Shown piece by piece: positions 55,628 to 64,000 of a stretch of DNA of 64,000 nucleotides. Origin of the DNA: Planctomycetota bacterium (GTDB lineage: Bacteria > Planctomycetota > UBA1135); contig PAHY01000052.1 in the NCBI GenBank assembly GCA_002705055.1, forward strand, positions 1-64,000. Direction: 5' to 3'. The notes beneath the pieces are model-generated. The model was not told the DNA's origin. It was given only the letters and a program-made list of their open reading frames with translations, and did not search any database. Both the position numbers and the translations under genes were made by a program. Numbering within the stretch: the stretch's first letter is position 1; the number at the start of each line of letters is the position of its first letter.

Positions 55628-57336
55628 AGCGGCGGTAGCGCGTCGCCAGGCTGCCAGTGGGCGGCCTGCAGCGCGGCGATCCACTCGAGCACGCGGGCGC
55701 GTTCGTCCTGGCAGAGCAGCATCAGCAGGTCGCCGGGCTGCGCCCAGCGGAAGGCGTCGCGGACAGCGTCGAGTTCGGTGGCCGCGTGACTGAAGTTGCC
55801 CTCCTGCGCACCGGCTCGGCGCAGCTCGTCTTCGATGATGCCCGGGACCTCGCCCGGCTCGCGACCGCGCAGGTAGTTGTGCATCTCCTTGATGACAATC
55901 AGATCGGGCGAGGCTTCCCAGGTGCTGCGGGCGAGCGCGCGGATCGACTCGTCCTCGCGGTCGCCGGCCTGGCCGATCAGCACCGCTTTGCGCGCCGCCG
56001 GCAGCTGCTGCATGAGCGCGAAGACCGCGTCGAAGCCATGCGGATTGTGAGCGTAGTCGACGATGGCTGTCAGGCCGCCGAGCTCGAAGCGATTCAGCCG
56101 GCCGGGGTTGTCGTCCACGCTGTTCTGGAAGCCGCGCAGGCCGGCGCGGATGTGCTCCAGGGAAAAGCCGAGCTGGCGCGCGATCGCGGCCGCGGCCAGC
56201 GCGTTGGCGATGTTGTAGCGCGCGGCGCCGCCCATCGTCACGGGAACATCCTGCACCGGCAGGATCGGCTCGGTCTGCGTTCCGTCGCGGAAGATCAGCT
56301 GATCGCCTTCGAGCAGCGCGGCGCTGCCGCCCGCGGCCAGGTGTTTCTGCACGCGCGGCGAATCAGGCGACAGGCTGAACCAAACCACCGGCTTGGCCAG
56401 GGCATCGCCCCGCGCGGCCACGTGTTCGTCGTCGGCGTTGAGCACGACCGTGTCGGCGGCGCGCGTGACCGTGAACTTGCCTTCCGCCAGGCCAGCCAGG
56501 CTGCCCACGCCCCACTCGCCGAGATGGTCATCACCGACGTTGAGCACCGCCGCGACCTCGCAGCGTTCGACGGCCAGGCCGCGGCGCAGCATGCCGCCGC
56601 GCGCCGTTTCGAGGATGCCGACTTCGGTCTTCGGGTGGCGCAGTACCAGGCGCGCGCCGCCCGGGCCGGACCAGTCCCCGGAGTCGACGAGTTCGTCGCC
56701 CACGCGCACGCCGTCGGTGGAGGAGGTGCCCGGCACTTTGCCCGCCGCCGTGGCGACCGCCGCCACCAGTCGGCCCGTCGTCGTCTTGCCGTTGGTGCCG
56801 GTGATCAGCGCGCAGGGGATGTCGTGGACCCTCGACCAGTCGATATCGACCGGGCGCGGCAGCGCGTTGACCGGCCAGGTCTGGGAGCCGGTGCCCAGCC
56901 CGATCGAAGCATGGTCGTCGTCGGAGAGAAAGGCGACCCCGTGCGCGTGCGCGTCCTTGCGCAGCCGCAGCAGCGGAGGATTGCGCTCTTCGCCGATCTC
57001 CTTGCGCAGGGCTTGCGCCTCCGATTCGAGGTCGGGGGCAGCCTCGCCCTGCACCGCGGCGCAGGCCGCCGCCCAGGCGCTCTCGTTGACCTCCGTCGCC
57101 GCGTAAAGCGCGTCGAGCGGCGCGCTGATGGCGAGGCTCGCGCCGTCGCGCGACAGCCGCACCATCGTGTCCTGGTCGGTCCAGCCGACCGCGTCCAGGC
57201 GCGCCCGCGCCGCCAGCTTCCACGCCTCGACCAGGCCGGGGAGAAGCTCGGGGCGGGCGGTCACGTCGACCACCGCGCCCGGGCGCTCCCACAGAATGTT
57301 GGCTCCGGGAAGGCGACGCGAGTCGAGCAGTTCCAT
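55624..57336 (-). CDS. Second Mur ligase of the cyanophycin locus
   Basis: 570 aa. Residues 1-170 are a family-specific N-terminal region ending in SIGLGTGSQTWPVNALPRPVDIDWSRV. A Mur ligase domain follows: P-loop ITGTNGKTTTGRLVA (residues 178-192), TARGGMLRRGL, VLNVGDDHLGEWGV and DYAHNPHGFDAVFALM. It lacks the ATP-grasp domain of cyanophycin synthetase. Such a short paralogue commonly follows cphA in non-cyanobacteria; its role is not established and may be a helper ligase or a priming enzyme. Its ATG overlaps the cphA stop (TGATG), so the two are co-translated. Confidence 0.85.
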   Translation of the reverse strand: MELLDSRRLPGANILWERPGAVVDVTARPELLPGLVEAWKLAARARLDAVGWTDQDTMVRLSRDGASLAISAPLDALYAATEVNESAWAAACAAVQGEAAPDLESEAQALRKEIGEERNPPLLRLRKDAHAHGVAFLSDDDHASIGLGTGSQTWPVNALPRPVDIDWSRVHDIPCALITGTNGKTTTGRLVAAVATAAGKVPGTSSTDGVRVGDELVDSGDWSGPGGARLVLRHPKTEVGILETARGGMLRRGLAVERCEVAAVLNVGDDHLGEWGVGSLAGLAEGKFTVTRAADTVVLNADDEHVAARGDALAKPVVWFSLSPDSPRVQKHLAAGGSAALLEGDQLIFRDGTQTEPILPVQDVPVTMGGAARYNIANALAAAAIARQLGFSLEHIRAGLRGFQNSVDDNPGRLNRFELGGLTAIVDYAHNPHGFDAVFALMQQLPAARKAVLIGQAGDREDESIRALARSTWEASPDLIVIKEMHNYLRGREPGEVPGIIEDELRRAGAQEGNFSHAATELDAVRDAFRWAQPGDLLMLLCQDERARVLEWIAALQAAHWQPGDALPPL

Positions 57337-60128
57337 CAGTCGGAGATCTCTTGCGGGCGAGCTAGGCGCACGCCGCGCTCATCGCGAATCAGCTCATCGC
57401 CGCGGCCATAGGCGGCCTCGGGCACTTCTTGCGGCGGCAGCTGCGTGATCGACTTGGGGGCCTCGGTGGGCGCGCCCTCCCCGCTTGACTGGAAGCCGGT
57501 GATCTGGCCCCAGCTGCGCGAGATGTTGTCGCCGAAGATCAGCAACAGATCGCCGGCCTCGGCCAGCTGTAGCGCGCGATCAATCGACTCGACCTCGTCG
57601 GGGATCACCTCGATCTGATCCTCCGGCACGCCGGCGTCGAGCAGGGCCTGGCGCTGCATGCGCGGCACCTCGTCGCCATCGCGGCCGCGCGTGTGATCAT
57701 CGCGGCGGCAGATGTAGTGATCAAAATGACCCGCCACCAGTGTGGCGATCTCGGTGATGTCCTGATCGCGGCGATCGCCCGGCGCAGCCACGACCACGAT
57801 GCGCTTGCCGTTCGGCTCGAGGCGGTCGGTCAGCGCGACCATCGCCTTGACTGCGGCGGGGTTGTGGCCGTAGTCGAGGATGACCTTGAAGGGGTGGTCA
57901 TCGCAGACGTTCATCCGGCCCGGCGCCTGGAAGTAAGTCATGTCGAAGGTCCGCAGGCCCAGCCGGATTTCATCGAGCTTGACGTCCATGCTGTAGCAGA
58001 TGGCCGCCGCGAACATGGCGTTCTGGACGTTGTGCGCGGCCTTCCCGTCGAGCGTGGCCGGAATCAGGTGCGTCCACAGCAGCGGGATGTGCGCGCCGTT
58101 GTCGTACAGCGTGATCATGTCGCCGCCCATGCCCGACTCGAGCACGATTGCGCGCCCGCCGGCCAGGATGTGCTCGCGCACCAGCGGGTGCTGCGAGTTC
58201 ATCGTCACGTAGAAAACGTGCTTGGCCTTGGAGTAGTCAGCCATCTGCAGGCAGCGTTCGTCGTCGGCGTTGAGCACCGCCGTGTCCTTGGCGATCTCGA
58301 CCACGATGCGCTTGACCTCAGCCAGGTCATCGAGGGTGTCGATGCCCTTCAGCCCAAGGTGGTCGGACTGCACATTGAGCACCGCGCCCACATTGCAGCG
58401 CCGGTAGCCGATGCCGCGCCGCAGCATGCCGCCGCGCGCGGTTTCGAGCACCGCGACGTCCACGGTGGGGTCGCGCAGCACCATGCGCGCGGCCTGCGGT
58501 CCGGTCATGTCGCCTTCGACCGTCTTGTGACCGTCGATGTAGACCGCGTCGGTCGTCGCCAGGCCGACGTGGCGGCCGGACATCTTGTGAATGTGCGCGG
58601 TCATGCGCACCGTCGTGGTCTTGCCGTTGGTGCCGGTCACCGAGGCGATCGGGATGCGCGTCGGCTCACCCGGCGGGAACAGCATGTCGAGCACCGGCCC
58701 CGCCACGTCGCGCGGGGTGCCCTCGCTGGGGGCGACGTGCATGCGGAAGCCCGGCGCCGCGTTGACTTCGCAGATCGCGCCGCCGGTCACGTGGAAGGGC
58801 TCCGAGATGTCGGTCGTCAGGAAGTCGACCCCTGCCACATCCAGGCCAATCGCCTTGGCGGCGCGGATCGCCATCTCGCGGTTGTCCGGGTGGACGATGT
58901 CGGTGACATCCACCGCGGTGCCGCCGGTCGAGAGGTTGCCGGTCGAGCGCAGGTAAACCACCTCGCCCTCCGGCGGCACCGACGCCGGCGTGTAGCCCAG
59001 GTCTTCGAGCAGACGCAAGGCCTGGTGATCAAACTCGAGGCGCGTCAGCACCTTCTCGTGACCGATACCACGACGCGGATCCTGGTTGACGATCTCGACC
59101 AGCTCTTCGATCGTGCTCTTGCCGTCGCCGACCACGTGGCCAGGCACCCGGCGGGTGGCCGCGACCAGCTCGCCGTCGACCACCAACATGCGGTGGTCCA
59201 AACCAGAGATGTAGCTCTCCACCAGCACGGTGCGGCTGTGCTCGCGCGCGTGGCTGAAGGCGGTGCGCACCTGGTCGCTGTCCGTCAGGCCGATGGACAC
59301 CCCGCGGCCGTGGTTCGCGTTCAGCGGCTTCACCACCACCGGGAAGCCGATGCGCTCGGCGGCGCGCGCGGCCTCGCGCTCGCTGTAGACCATGCGCTGG
59401 TGCGCGACGGGCAGGCCCAGGTCGCCCAGCAGCTTGTTGGTCTCTTCTTTGTCGGACGCGATCTCCACGGCGATGTGGCGCGTCTCGCTGGTGACGGTCG
59501 CCTGAATCCGGCGGCCGTACTTGCCGTGACCGAACTGCACCAGGCTGTAGCGGTTCAGCCGCAGCCACGGGATGTCACGCTCTTCGGCGGCGCGCACCAG
59601 GCTGGCGGTACTCGGGCCCAGCGCCCGGCGCTGCGCGGCGCGAATGAAGGAGTCGCGCTCTTCTTCCCAGTCGAACTCCTTGCCGCGCCACTCGTCCGGC
59701 GTGCGCTCTTCCGGCAGCAGGTGCATCAGCAGATCCAGCGCCAGGTAAGCAGCGCTCATGCCGACATCCTCCTGTTCATACTGGAAGACCACGTCGTACT
59801 CGCCTTCGACGCCGGTGCCGCGCGTCTTGCCGAAGGTTACGCTGCCGCCGGCGATGTTCTGCAGCTCGATCGCGACGTGCTCGAGGATGTGACCCATCCA
59901 GGTGCCTTCATCTTCGCGCAGGCGGCGAAGGAAGCCACCGGGCTCGCCGTAGGAACAGCCGTGCTGATCCAGGCTGGGCAGCGCTTCGATCAGGCCCTCA
60001 TAGAACTCCGGGCCGAGTCGCGTCGAGGACCACTCCTCGAGCTCGCCCAGCTGCACCGTCAGCCGGATGACCGGGAACAACGCATAGAGCGAGGGGCCGA
60101 GATAAACCGAACGATCGACGATCTTCAT
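57336..60128 (-). CDS. cphA: Cyanophycin synthetase
   Basis: 930 aa from ATG 60128 (MKIVDRSVYLGPSLYA); the track start at 60185 reads back into cphB. An N-terminal domain is followed by ATP-grasp (residues about 215-480, VAHQRMVYSEREAARAAERIGFPVVVKPLNANHGRGVSIGL, FHVTGGAICEVNAAPGFRMH) and a Mur ligase domain (ASVTGTNGKTTTVRM at about 496, TARGGMLRRGIGYRRCNVGAVLNV, LDYGHNPAAVKAMVALTD). The enzyme polymerises Asp and Arg into the nitrogen store multi-L-arginyl-poly-L-aspartate. ATP-grasp adds one residue type and the Mur domain the other. It follows cphB by a single base (TGA-C-ATG) and overlaps the second ligase. Length and order match CphA1. Confidence 0.95.
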   Translation of the reverse strand: MKIVDRSVYLGPSLYALFPVIRLTVQLGELEEWSSTRLGPEFYEGLIEALPSLDQHGCSYGEPGGFLRRLREDEGTWMGHILEHVAIELQNIAGGSVTFGKTRGTGVEGEYDVVFQYEQEDVGMSAAYLALDLLMHLLPEERTPDEWRGKEFDWEEERDSFIRAAQRRALGPSTASLVRAAEERDIPWLRLNRYSLVQFGHGKYGRRIQATVTSETRHIAVEIASDKEETNKLLGDLGLPVAHQRMVYSEREAARAAERIGFPVVVKPLNANHGRGVSIGLTDSDQVRTAFSHAREHSRTVLVESYISGLDHRMLVVDGELVAATRRVPGHVVGDGKSTIEELVEIVNQDPRRGIGHEKVLTRLEFDHQALRLLEDLGYTPASVPPEGEVVYLRSTGNLSTGGTAVDVTDIVHPDNREMAIRAAKAIGLDVAGVDFLTTDISEPFHVTGGAICEVNAAPGFRMHVAPSEGTPRDVAGPVLDMLFPPGEPTRIPIASVTGTNGKTTTVRMTAHIHKMSGRHVGLATTDAVYIDGHKTVEGDMTGPQAARMVLRDPTVDVAVLETARGGMLRRGIGYRRCNVGAVLNVQSDHLGLKGIDTLDDLAEVKRIVVEIAKDTAVLNADDERCLQMADYSKAKHVFYVTMNSQHPLVREHILAGGRAIVLESGMGGDMITLYDNGAHIPLLWTHLIPATLDGKAAHNVQNAMFAAAICYSMDVKLDEIRLGLRTFDMTYFQAPGRMNVCDDHPFKVILDYGHNPAAVKAMVALTDRLEPNGKRIVVVAAPGDRRDQDITEIATLVAGHFDHYICRRDDHTRGRDGDEVPRMQRQALLDAGVPEDQIEVIPDEVESIDRALQLAEAGDLLLIFGDNISRSWGQITGFQSSGEGAPTEAPKSITQLPPQEVPEAAYGRGDELIRDERGVRLARPQEISD

Positions 60129-60129
60129 G

Positions 60130-60948
60130 TCAGGGGGTGGGGCTGGGCTGCGCCGCGGCGCGCGCCACGCGGGTCTCGAGGTCAAAGGTGCCGCCGTCGA
60201 CGAGCACGTGCAGGCGAATGTTGATCAGGCTCACCGGGTCGTGCGGCCGCGCCGAGTCCATCGACGAGAACTCCATGTCGGAGGGGTCGACCACCGTGAT
60301 CGCGCCGCTGCCGACGACCTCGATGGTGCGATCGGGCGACATGAAGGCCGCGGTGTCCTCGTCCAGGCCAATGCCGATCGGACGTGGGTTGTAGGAGATC
60401 GACGTCAACAGACGACCCAGGCGATCCCGCTGACGAAAGTGCTGGTCGACGATCATGCTGTGCGTCAGGCCGAGGCCCGGCACGAGCGTGACCATGTCGC
60501 TGCGCGGCGTCGAGCCTTCCTCGCCGCCGGCGATCATGTGCTCCGCCATGAAGGACGCGCCCGCCGAAGTGCCCGCGACGTGCAGGCTCTCTTCGCGGTG
60601 CCGCTCGCGCAGGAGGTCCGCCACCGGGCTACCGCCGATGGTGGTGGACAGGCGCAGCTGGTTGCCGCCGGTCATGAAGACACCGGTCGCGCGGCGCAGG
60701 ATCTCCAACCAGTCTTCGCGCTGGCAGTCAGCGCGCTCGACGAAGTTGAGCGAGTCGACGGTCTGCACGCCGAACTCGCGGAAGATCTCTTCGTAGCGCT
60801 GCGCCGTGTCATCCAGCCGCGACGCGGTGGGAATGATCACGAGCCGCGCGTCTTCGCCGCCAGCGATCGACGCAAAGCGGCGCAGAATCTTCGCGTCGCG
60901 AAGCTTCTCTTCGGCGCCGCCGATGGGAATCAGGAATCCACGTGCCAT
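60130..60948 (-). CDS. cphB: Cyanophycinase
   Basis: 272 aa, the usual length for CphB. It is a serine exopeptidase of family S51 that frees beta-Asp-Arg dipeptides from cyanophycin. LIPIGGAEEKL at the N-terminus, GVFMTGGNQLRLSTTIGG, the nucleophile block VAGTSAGASFMAEHMI (Ser in TSAGA), and MIVDQHFRQRDRLGRLL are all family marks. It has no signal peptide, so it is intracellular. It lies between the isoaspartyl dipeptidase and cphA, 14 nt downstream of the former. Synthesis and breakdown genes in one transcript suggest regulation by enzyme activity rather than by separate promoters. Confidence 0.95.
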   Translation of the reverse strand: MARGFLIPIGGAEEKLRDAKILRRFASIAGGEDARLVIIPTASRLDDTAQRYEEIFREFGVQTVDSLNFVERADCQREDWLEILRRATGVFMTGGNQLRLSTTIGGSPVADLLRERHREESLHVAGTSAGASFMAEHMIAGGEEGSTPRSDMVTLVPGLGLTHSMIVDQHFRQRDRLGRLLTSISYNPRPIGIGLDEDTAAFMSPDRTIEVVGSGAITVVDPSDMEFSSMDSARPHDPVSLINIRLHVLVDGGTFDLETRVARAAAQPSPTP

Positions 60949-60962
60949 GAGGGGAGGTCGTT

Positions 60963-62126
60963 TCAGTTCTCGAAGGGTCCGCGGCGCAGCGATTGACCAT
61001 CGCGCAGGTGCCAGCTTCCATTCACCAGGACGTCTCGCGGTAGGCCGTCCGGGCCCAGTACCACAAGGTCCGCGGGGCCGCCGGTCTTCAGTTTGCCGCG
61101 ACCCGCCAGCTTCAGCAGCCGGGCCGGGTTCGACGTGAAGGCAGGCAGGAACTGCTCCAGGGGCAGCGGCCCCTGCAGCAGTCGAGCGAGGACGTCGGCC
61201 ATCGTCATCGAGGTCGCGACGCCCATGTGCGTCATCTGACCCTGCTCATCAAAGGTCGGCAGGCAGCCGCCGCTGTCCGAGCTGAGGGTGAGCAGGCTCG
61301 GGTCGAGGTCCGTCGCCAGGTAGCGCTGTACCGCTTCGGCCGCGTCGATGGCGGGGTCGTCGTCGTCGACCGGGAAGCAGGTGACGTCGATCGCGCAGCC
61401 GTAGCCCGCGAGTTCGAGCGCTTCCTCGAAGAGGGCTGGCTGGCGGTTGACGTGCGTCGGGTGGAAGACGCGCGGCGGCAGCTCGCTCTGGCCCAGCGCC
61501 TGACGCACTAGCTCGAGGCCGCGCTCGCCGTCGCCGAGGTGCAGATGCAGCACGCCCGCCTTGCCGGCGATCATGCCGCCGACTTGCGCTTCCGAAGCCA
61601 CGCGCAGCAGCTCGTCCAGCGTGGGCTGGCTGCTGCGGAAGTCCGAGATCGCCAGCTCGCCGATGCCGATCACGCTGTCGAGGTGCACCAGGTCGCCGCG
61701 GAAGCTGCCGGTCAAGGTGCAGCCGGGCAGGTGATAGCCGCCGGTGTAACACCAGGCGTTCAAGCCACCGGCGCGCAGCGCGCGCGTCTCGGCCAGCAGT
61801 TCGGCCATGCTGCGAGTCTCGCTGTCCGTGCCAAGCAGACCGATCACGCTCGTCACGCCGGCGCGCGTGAAGCTCGACAGCGCCGGCGCCGGGACGCGCG
61901 TCTCGGCTCCGTCTTCGCCGCCGCCGCCGGTGGTATGCGCGTGACCGTCCACCAAGCCGGGGATGACGCGCGCTCCCTGGAGATCGATCTCCTCCTCGAT
62001 GAGCATCGGGTCGAGCGCGGGCAAGTCGTCGCCCATCCACAAAACGCGGCCTCCACCCACGAGCAGCGACTGCTGACCGACGGATTCCGGGATGTACAGA
62101 TCCGCGTTGCGAAGGATGGTGATCAT
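60963..62126 (-). CDS. iadA: Isoaspartyl dipeptidase (beta-aspartyl peptidase)
   Basis: 387 aa from ATG 62126 (MITILRNADLYIPE); the 473-aa ORF in the track starts too far upstream. It is an amidohydrolase-fold zinc enzyme: VIPGLVDGHAHTTGGGGEDG (HxH and the GGGGE substrate loop typical of IadA), HLHLGDGERGL, VFHPTHVNRQPALF (His) and TLSSDSGGCLPTFD (catalytic Asp). It cuts beta-Asp-Arg released by cyanophycinase to Asp and Arg, completing cyanophycin recycling. It is the first gene of the cyanophycin operon. TAGAAT (62205-62200, minus) is a likely -10 with a leader of about 67 nt, unlike most genes here. Confidence 0.93.
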   Translation of the reverse strand: MITILRNADLYIPESVGQQSLLVGGGRVLWMGDDLPALDPMLIEEEIDLQGARVIPGLVDGHAHTTGGGGEDGAETRVPAPALSSFTRAGVTSVIGLLGTDSETRSMAELLAETRALRAGGLNAWCYTGGYHLPGCTLTGSFRGDLVHLDSVIGIGELAISDFRSSQPTLDELLRVASEAQVGGMIAGKAGVLHLHLGDGERGLELVRQALGQSELPPRVFHPTHVNRQPALFEEALELAGYGCAIDVTCFPVDDDDPAIDAAEAVQRYLATDLDPSLLTLSSDSGGCLPTFDEQGQMTHMGVATSMTMADVLARLLQGPLPLEQFLPAFTSNPARLLKLAGRGKLKTGGPADLVVLGPDGLPRDVLVNGSWHLRDGQSLRRGPFEN

Positions 62127-62199
62127 GCGGCTGGCCGGCGGGGGAGACGCGCGCGGCCGCGCCGGCTCAGGAGGGGAGGCCCCGGTCCGGCGAATCAGG

Positions 62200-62205
62200 A
62201 TTCTA
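62200..62205 (-). promoter_or_regulatory. -10-like element TAGAAT of the cyanophycin operon
   Basis: TAGAAT reads 62205 to 62200 on the minus strand, 73 nt before ATG 62126. The implied leader of about 67 nt could hold regulation of the nitrogen-storage operon; no riboswitch was recognised. Confidence 0.4.
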
Positions 62206-62233
62206 GCTGCGCCCCAGAGCCTGGAAGCGTCGC

Positions 62234-62239
62234 TAGGAT
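62234..62239 (+). promoter_or_regulatory. -10-like element TAGGAT of the adh gene
   Basis: TAGGAT is 20 nt before ATG 62260, so the message would have a leader of about 14 nt, not a leaderless start. Confidence 0.45.
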
Positions 62240-62259
62240 CTGGCCTGACCCCCTGAACC

Positions 62260-63366
62260 ATGAAAGTCCGCGCCGCCGTCCTCGAAGAATTCGCCCAGCC
62301 CCTCGTCGTCCAGGATGTGGACCTCGCGCCGCCCAAGGCCGGGGAGGTCCTGGTCAAGGTGATGGCCTGTGGCGTCTGCCACACCGACCTCTACACGGCC
62401 AGCGGGGTGGACCCGAGCGGCTATTGCGACTGCGTGCTCGGCCACGAGGGCGCGGGCATCGTCGAGGAGGTCGGCGAGGGCGTGACCAGCCTGAAGAAGG
62501 GCGACCACGTGGTCTGCCTGTTCTCGCCGGAGTGCGGCGAGTGCGTCAACTGCCGCAGCGGCAAGACCAACATCTGCACCGCGATCCGGGCGATGCAGGG
62601 GCAGGGCCTGTTGCCCGACGGCACCACCCGCTTCTCGCGCGAGAAAGGCGAGCTGCGCCACTTCATGGGCACCAGCACCTTCGCCGAGTACACCGTCATG
62701 CCCGAGATCGCGCTGGCCAAGGTCGACCCGGAGGCCAGCTTCGACGCGATCTGCCTGCTGGCCTGCGGCGCCACCACCGGCATCGCCGCGGCGCTCTGGA
62801 AGGCCGACGTCGAGGCCGGTTCCTCGGTGGCGGTGTTCGGCGCCGGCATGGTCGGCCTGGGGGCCGTCGTCGGCGCCAAGCTGAAGGGCGCCGAGCACAT
62901 CATGGTGGTCGACCCCAGCCCGGTGCGCCGCGAGCTGGCGATGCAGTTCGGCGCCACCGAGGTGCTGGCGGGTGGCGACGACATCGTCGACCAGATCGTC
63001 GAGCGCACCGACGGCCAGGGCGCGGACTACACCTTCGAGGCAACGGGCATCACGAGCGTGATGGATCAAGCGGTCGAGTCGGCGCGCATCGGCTGGGGCC
63101 TGTGCACGGTCCTCGGCGTGGCCGGCAAGGGCGAGCAGATGAAGATCACGCCGCGCTTCCTGATCACCGGCCGCAAGGTGCAGGGGGGCAGCTTCGGCGG
63201 CGCCAAGGGGCGCACCCACGTGCCGCAGCTGGTCGACATGTACATGAAGGGCGAGCTCGAGCTGGACGGCTTCATCTCACACCGCATCACGCTGGACGAG
63301 GTCAACAAGGGCTTCGATCTGATGCACGAGCAGGACGGCATCCGCTCCGTCATTCAGTTCAGCTAG
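62260..63366 (+). CDS. Zinc-dependent class III-type alcohol dehydrogenase
   Basis: 368 aa, close to the 369 aa of FrmA. The catalytic zinc site is Cys in MACGVCHTDLYTASG with GHEGAGIVEEVGEG; the structural zinc loop is SPECGECVNCRSGKTNIC. The coenzyme fold has VAVFGAGMVGLGAVVGAKLKGA with Asp in MVVDPSP, so NAD is preferred. RAMQGQGLLPDGTTRFS and SFGGAKGRT are class III features (S-(hydroxymethyl)glutathione/mycothiol-type). Role in formaldehyde detoxification is likely, but a general alcohol dehydrogenase is possible. The following hydrolase starts 4 nt after its stop. Confidence 0.9.
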   Translation: MKVRAAVLEEFAQPLVVQDVDLAPPKAGEVLVKVMACGVCHTDLYTASGVDPSGYCDCVLGHEGAGIVEEVGEGVTSLKKGDHVVCLFSPECGECVNCRSGKTNICTAIRAMQGQGLLPDGTTRFSREKGELRHFMGTSTFAEYTVMPEIALAKVDPEASFDAICLLACGATTGIAAALWKADVEAGSSVAVFGAGMVGLGAVVGAKLKGAEHIMVVDPSPVRRELAMQFGATEVLAGGDDIVDQIVERTDGQGADYTFEATGITSVMDQAVESARIGWGLCTVLGVAGKGEQMKITPRFLITGRKVQGGSFGGAKGRTHVPQLVDMYMKGELELDGFISHRITLDEVNKGFDLMHEQDGIRSVIQFS

Positions 63367-63370
63367 CACG

Positions 63371-64000
63371 ATGTTCGGCGAGATTCGCAACCCGCAGGGT
63401 GAGTTGCTTGACTATGCCTTCGCCGAAGGCGAGGGCGGCGGCGAGCAGATCGTGGTCATCGGTCACGGCGTGACGGCCAACAAGGACCGCGCGTGGGCGA
63501 CCACGCTGTCCGACGCGCTGAACGCGGCCGGCTTCGCCAGCTTACGGTTCAGCTTCTCCGGCAACGGCGATTCAGAAGGCGACTTCCGCGACTCCTGCCC
63601 GACGAAGGAAGTCAGCGACCTGGGCGCCGTGCTCGACGCCATCGCCGCGAGTGATCGCGACTGGGCCGTCGCCTACGCCGGCCACTCAATGGGGGCGGTC
63701 GTCGGCGTGCAGCGCGCCTTCATCGACAGCCGCATCGAGATGCTGATCTCTCTGGGCGGCATGGTCGACACGCACGCCTTCGCGCAGCGCAAGTTCGGCG
63801 ACGTCGTGCCCGGCGAGGGTTTCATGTGGGATAAGCCGAAGTGCCCGCTGTCGCAGGCCTTCCTCGACGACATGGAGACCATCGGTTCCGTCGAGCGCCT
63901 CGCCAACCAGGTGCAAGTGCCCTGGCTGCTGGTGCATGGCGATGCCGACACCGTCGTGCCGGCCGAAGAATCCGACCGCATGGCCGCGCTCGGCGCCGAC
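63371..64000 (+). CDS. Alpha/beta hydrolase, 3'-truncated by window edge
   Basis: 210 residues are visible from ATG 63371. The fold is marked by VVIGHGVTANKDRAW (oxyanion HG motif), SLRFSFSGNGDSEGDF, the nucleophile AYAGHSMGAVVGV (GHSMG) and the acid block LLVHGDADTVVPAEE; the catalytic His lies beyond the window. This is the serine-aminopeptidase S33/YitV-like group. Because it follows the class III dehydrogenase by 4 nt, it may serve as a thioesterase in the same pathway, but the sequence is not that of the usual S-formylglutathione hydrolase (esterase D family). The ORF track omits it because no stop codon is reached. Confidence 0.85.
   Translation, partial: MFGEIRNPQGELLDYAFAEGEGGGEQIVVIGHGVTANKDRAWATTLSDALNAAGFASLRFSFSGNGDSEGDFRDSCPTKEVSDLGAVLDAIAASDRDWAVAYAGHSMGAVVGVQRAFIDSRIEMLISLGGMVDTHAFAQRKFGDVVPGEGFMWDKPKCPLSQAFLDDMETIGSVERLANQVQVPWLLVHGDADTVVPAEESDRMAALGAD

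Noticed and set aside
57693-60224. 843-aa plus-strand ORF
   Set aside because: It is antisense to cphA; no domain is visible and codon composition is that of a reverse-complement frame.
62245-62254. CTGACCCCCT as proof of a second insertion element
   Set aside because: A single 10-base match can occur by chance in 64 kb and no transposase or second terminal repeat is near it.
1-64000. CRISPR arrays, rRNA and tRNA genes
   Set aside because: No regularly spaced direct repeats and no rRNA or cloverleaf-like segments were noticed by eye; a dedicated covariance search was not possible.

Overview
The window is gene-dense, high-GC bacterial DNA. Several features point to a planctomycete, probably of the Saltatorellus/Engelhardtia type: Tat-exported sugar isomerases and Gfo/Idh/MocA oxidoreductases, a PVC-type membrane-bound dehydrogenase with HEAT repeats, cytochrome c and ThuA, many carboxypeptidase-regulatory-like proteins, an ECF sigma factor with a huge C-terminal extension, a XylR-type AraC regulator, and M56/BlaI pairs. 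The lineage is inferred from gene content; no rRNA or tRNA gene was recognised.

Layout. 1-729: 3' part of a transposase. 0.7-9.0 kb (minus): serine hydrolase, DUF3667 protein, and a MoxR-DUF58-transglutaminase operon. 9-14 kb: NlpC/P60-like lipoprotein, LytS/LytTR two-component pair, carboxypeptidase-like anchored protein, TfoX. 14.4-18.6 kb: SLC13/RCK transporter behind a possible leader peptide, a pseudo-gluzincin, and an unknown secreted protein. 18.7-20.5 kb: an EF-hand/iodothyronine-deiodinase-like SELENOPROTEIN, read through an in-frame UGA with a SECIS-like hairpin, coupled to a GST. 20.5-29 kb: Tat isomerase, TPR/DUF1579 protein, W/Y/G/H-rich lipoprotein, HEAT-like protein, a small zinc-ribbon gene that also contains an in-frame UGA followed by a GGUC-loop hairpin (second candidate selenoprotein), nagB and an oxidoreductase. 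29.5-33.8 kb: membrane-spanning ECF sigma fusion and two small secreted proteins. 33.8-39.5 kb (minus): PVC dehydrogenase, endonuclease/phosphatase-type lipoprotein, isomerase. 39.6-43.4 kb: ZntB-like transporter, oxidoreductase, ABM monooxygenase, XylR regulator. 43.4-46.8 kb (minus): M56/prenyltransferase-like protein with BlaI, and an XRE/4-TM pair. 46.9-54.0 kb: heavy-metal RND efflux operon (His-rich protein, CzcB with a frameshift in its signal peptide, CzcA-CzcC fusion, small membrane protein). 54-55.6 kb: STAS-like protein and AraC-GyrI regulator. 55.6-62.1 kb (minus): a full cyanophycin locus (isoaspartyl dipeptidase, cyanophycinase, cyanophycin synthetase, second Mur ligase). 62.3-64 kb: class III-type alcohol dehydrogenase and an alpha/beta hydrolase that runs off the end.

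Three findings stand out. (1) Two UGA-recoding candidates share the same SECIS architecture: a 6-bp stem closing a GGTC loop, 21 and 23 nt after the UGA. (2) Many genes are preceded by a -10-like hexamer (NANNNT, mostly TANNNT) exactly 6 nt upstream of the start codon. This implies widespread leaderless transcription and corrects several start sites. In one case a single TACAGTA serves both strands, with start codons 18 bp apart. (3) Several unusual fusions are present: sigma factor to transmembrane segment to regulatory-like repeats, M56 peptidase to prenyltransferase-like barrel, and CzcA to CzcC.
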